This document shows, one piece after another, positions 5,817 to 5,883 of a stretch of 5,883 bases of DNA. Source of the stretch: Planctomycetia bacterium (GTDB lineage: Bacteria; Planctomycetota; Planctomycetia; Pirellulales; UBA1268); NCBI GenBank assembly GCA_009926295.1, contig RFPF01000198.1, positions 1-5,883 of the forward strand, written 5' to 3'. Numbering within the stretch: position 1 is the first letter of the stretch; the number at the start of each line of letters is the position of its first letter. Below the pieces are notes generated by a model that did no database searches, was not told where the DNA came from, and was given only the letters and a program-made list of their open reading frames with translations. A program made the position numbers and the translations under genes.

Positions 5817-5883
5817 CGTTCCACGCACCGCGGCGCCTGCGGCTGCGACCCGCTCACCGGCGACGGCGCGGGGATCCTCATCC
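5817..5883. other. Non-coding tail after the LysR gene
   Basis: Sixty-seven GC-rich bases follow the LysR stop to the window edge. I see no Shine-Dalgarno-ATG pair, no hairpin with a T-run and no recognisable coding sequence on either strand. Confidence 0.4.

Noticed and set aside
4845..5881. Minus-strand open frames 4845-5828 and 5336-5881
   Set aside because: They are antisense to a complete, well-recognised LysR gene and have no domain pattern.
1..5883. Mobile element, CRISPR array, tRNA or rRNA
   Set aside because: No transposase or integrase motifs, no regularly spaced repeats and no RNA gene signatures were seen on either strand.

Overview
The window is GC-rich (roughly two thirds G+C by eye, with strong G/C preference at third codon positions). 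It most likely comes from a planctomycete, plausibly of the Pirellulales type. Three things point there. A secreted beta-helix protein begins with the planctomycete-style 'ERLEGRLAL' N-terminal motif. There is an outer-membrane porin of the OprO/OprP kind that ends in phenylalanine. A phytanoyl-CoA-dioxygenase-like domain is fused to a glycosyltransferase-like domain. This assignment is inference; no rRNA or other marker gene is present.

Layout from left to right. (1) Bases 1-1094, minus strand: an open frame without any stop for 364 codons that leaves the window at its left edge. It encodes a DUF616 (TOD1/MUCI70-type) glycosyltransferase-like domain, a short coiled coil, a basic/proline-rich linker and the beginning of a PhyH-type dioxygenase domain. 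(2) Bases 1095-1278: non-coding, relatively AT-rich. (3) Bases 1279-2712, minus strand: a complete OprO/OprP-like porin with signal peptide and a good Shine-Dalgarno. (4) Bases 2713-2963: a divergent intergenic region with a tandem 9-bp repeat and a 9-bp-stem inverted repeat. (5) Bases 2964-4739, plus strand: a secreted right-handed parallel beta-helix protein with a proline-rich linker and a C-terminal beta-sandwich-like domain. (6) Bases 4740-4895: an intergenic region with a sharply AT-rich island holding two overlapping inverted repeats, one of them a perfect T-N11-A LysR-type box. (7) Bases 4896-5816, plus strand: a complete LysR-family regulator. (8) Bases 5817-5883: non-coding tail, nothing recognised.

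The genes look like an envelope/surface neighbourhood (glycan modification, outer-membrane pore, secreted carbohydrate-type beta-helix) next to a LysR regulator. The porin and beta-helix genes are divergent and share one 251-bp upstream region, so shared control is possible. The glycosyltransferase-dioxygenase gene lies 184 bp downstream of the porin on the same strand and probably has its own promoter. No mobile element, CRISPR array, tRNA or rRNA is visible. The items most worth a second look are the fused glycosyltransferase/dioxygenase, the beta-helix family with its highly distinctive central block, and the palindromic operator candidate in front of the LysR gene.
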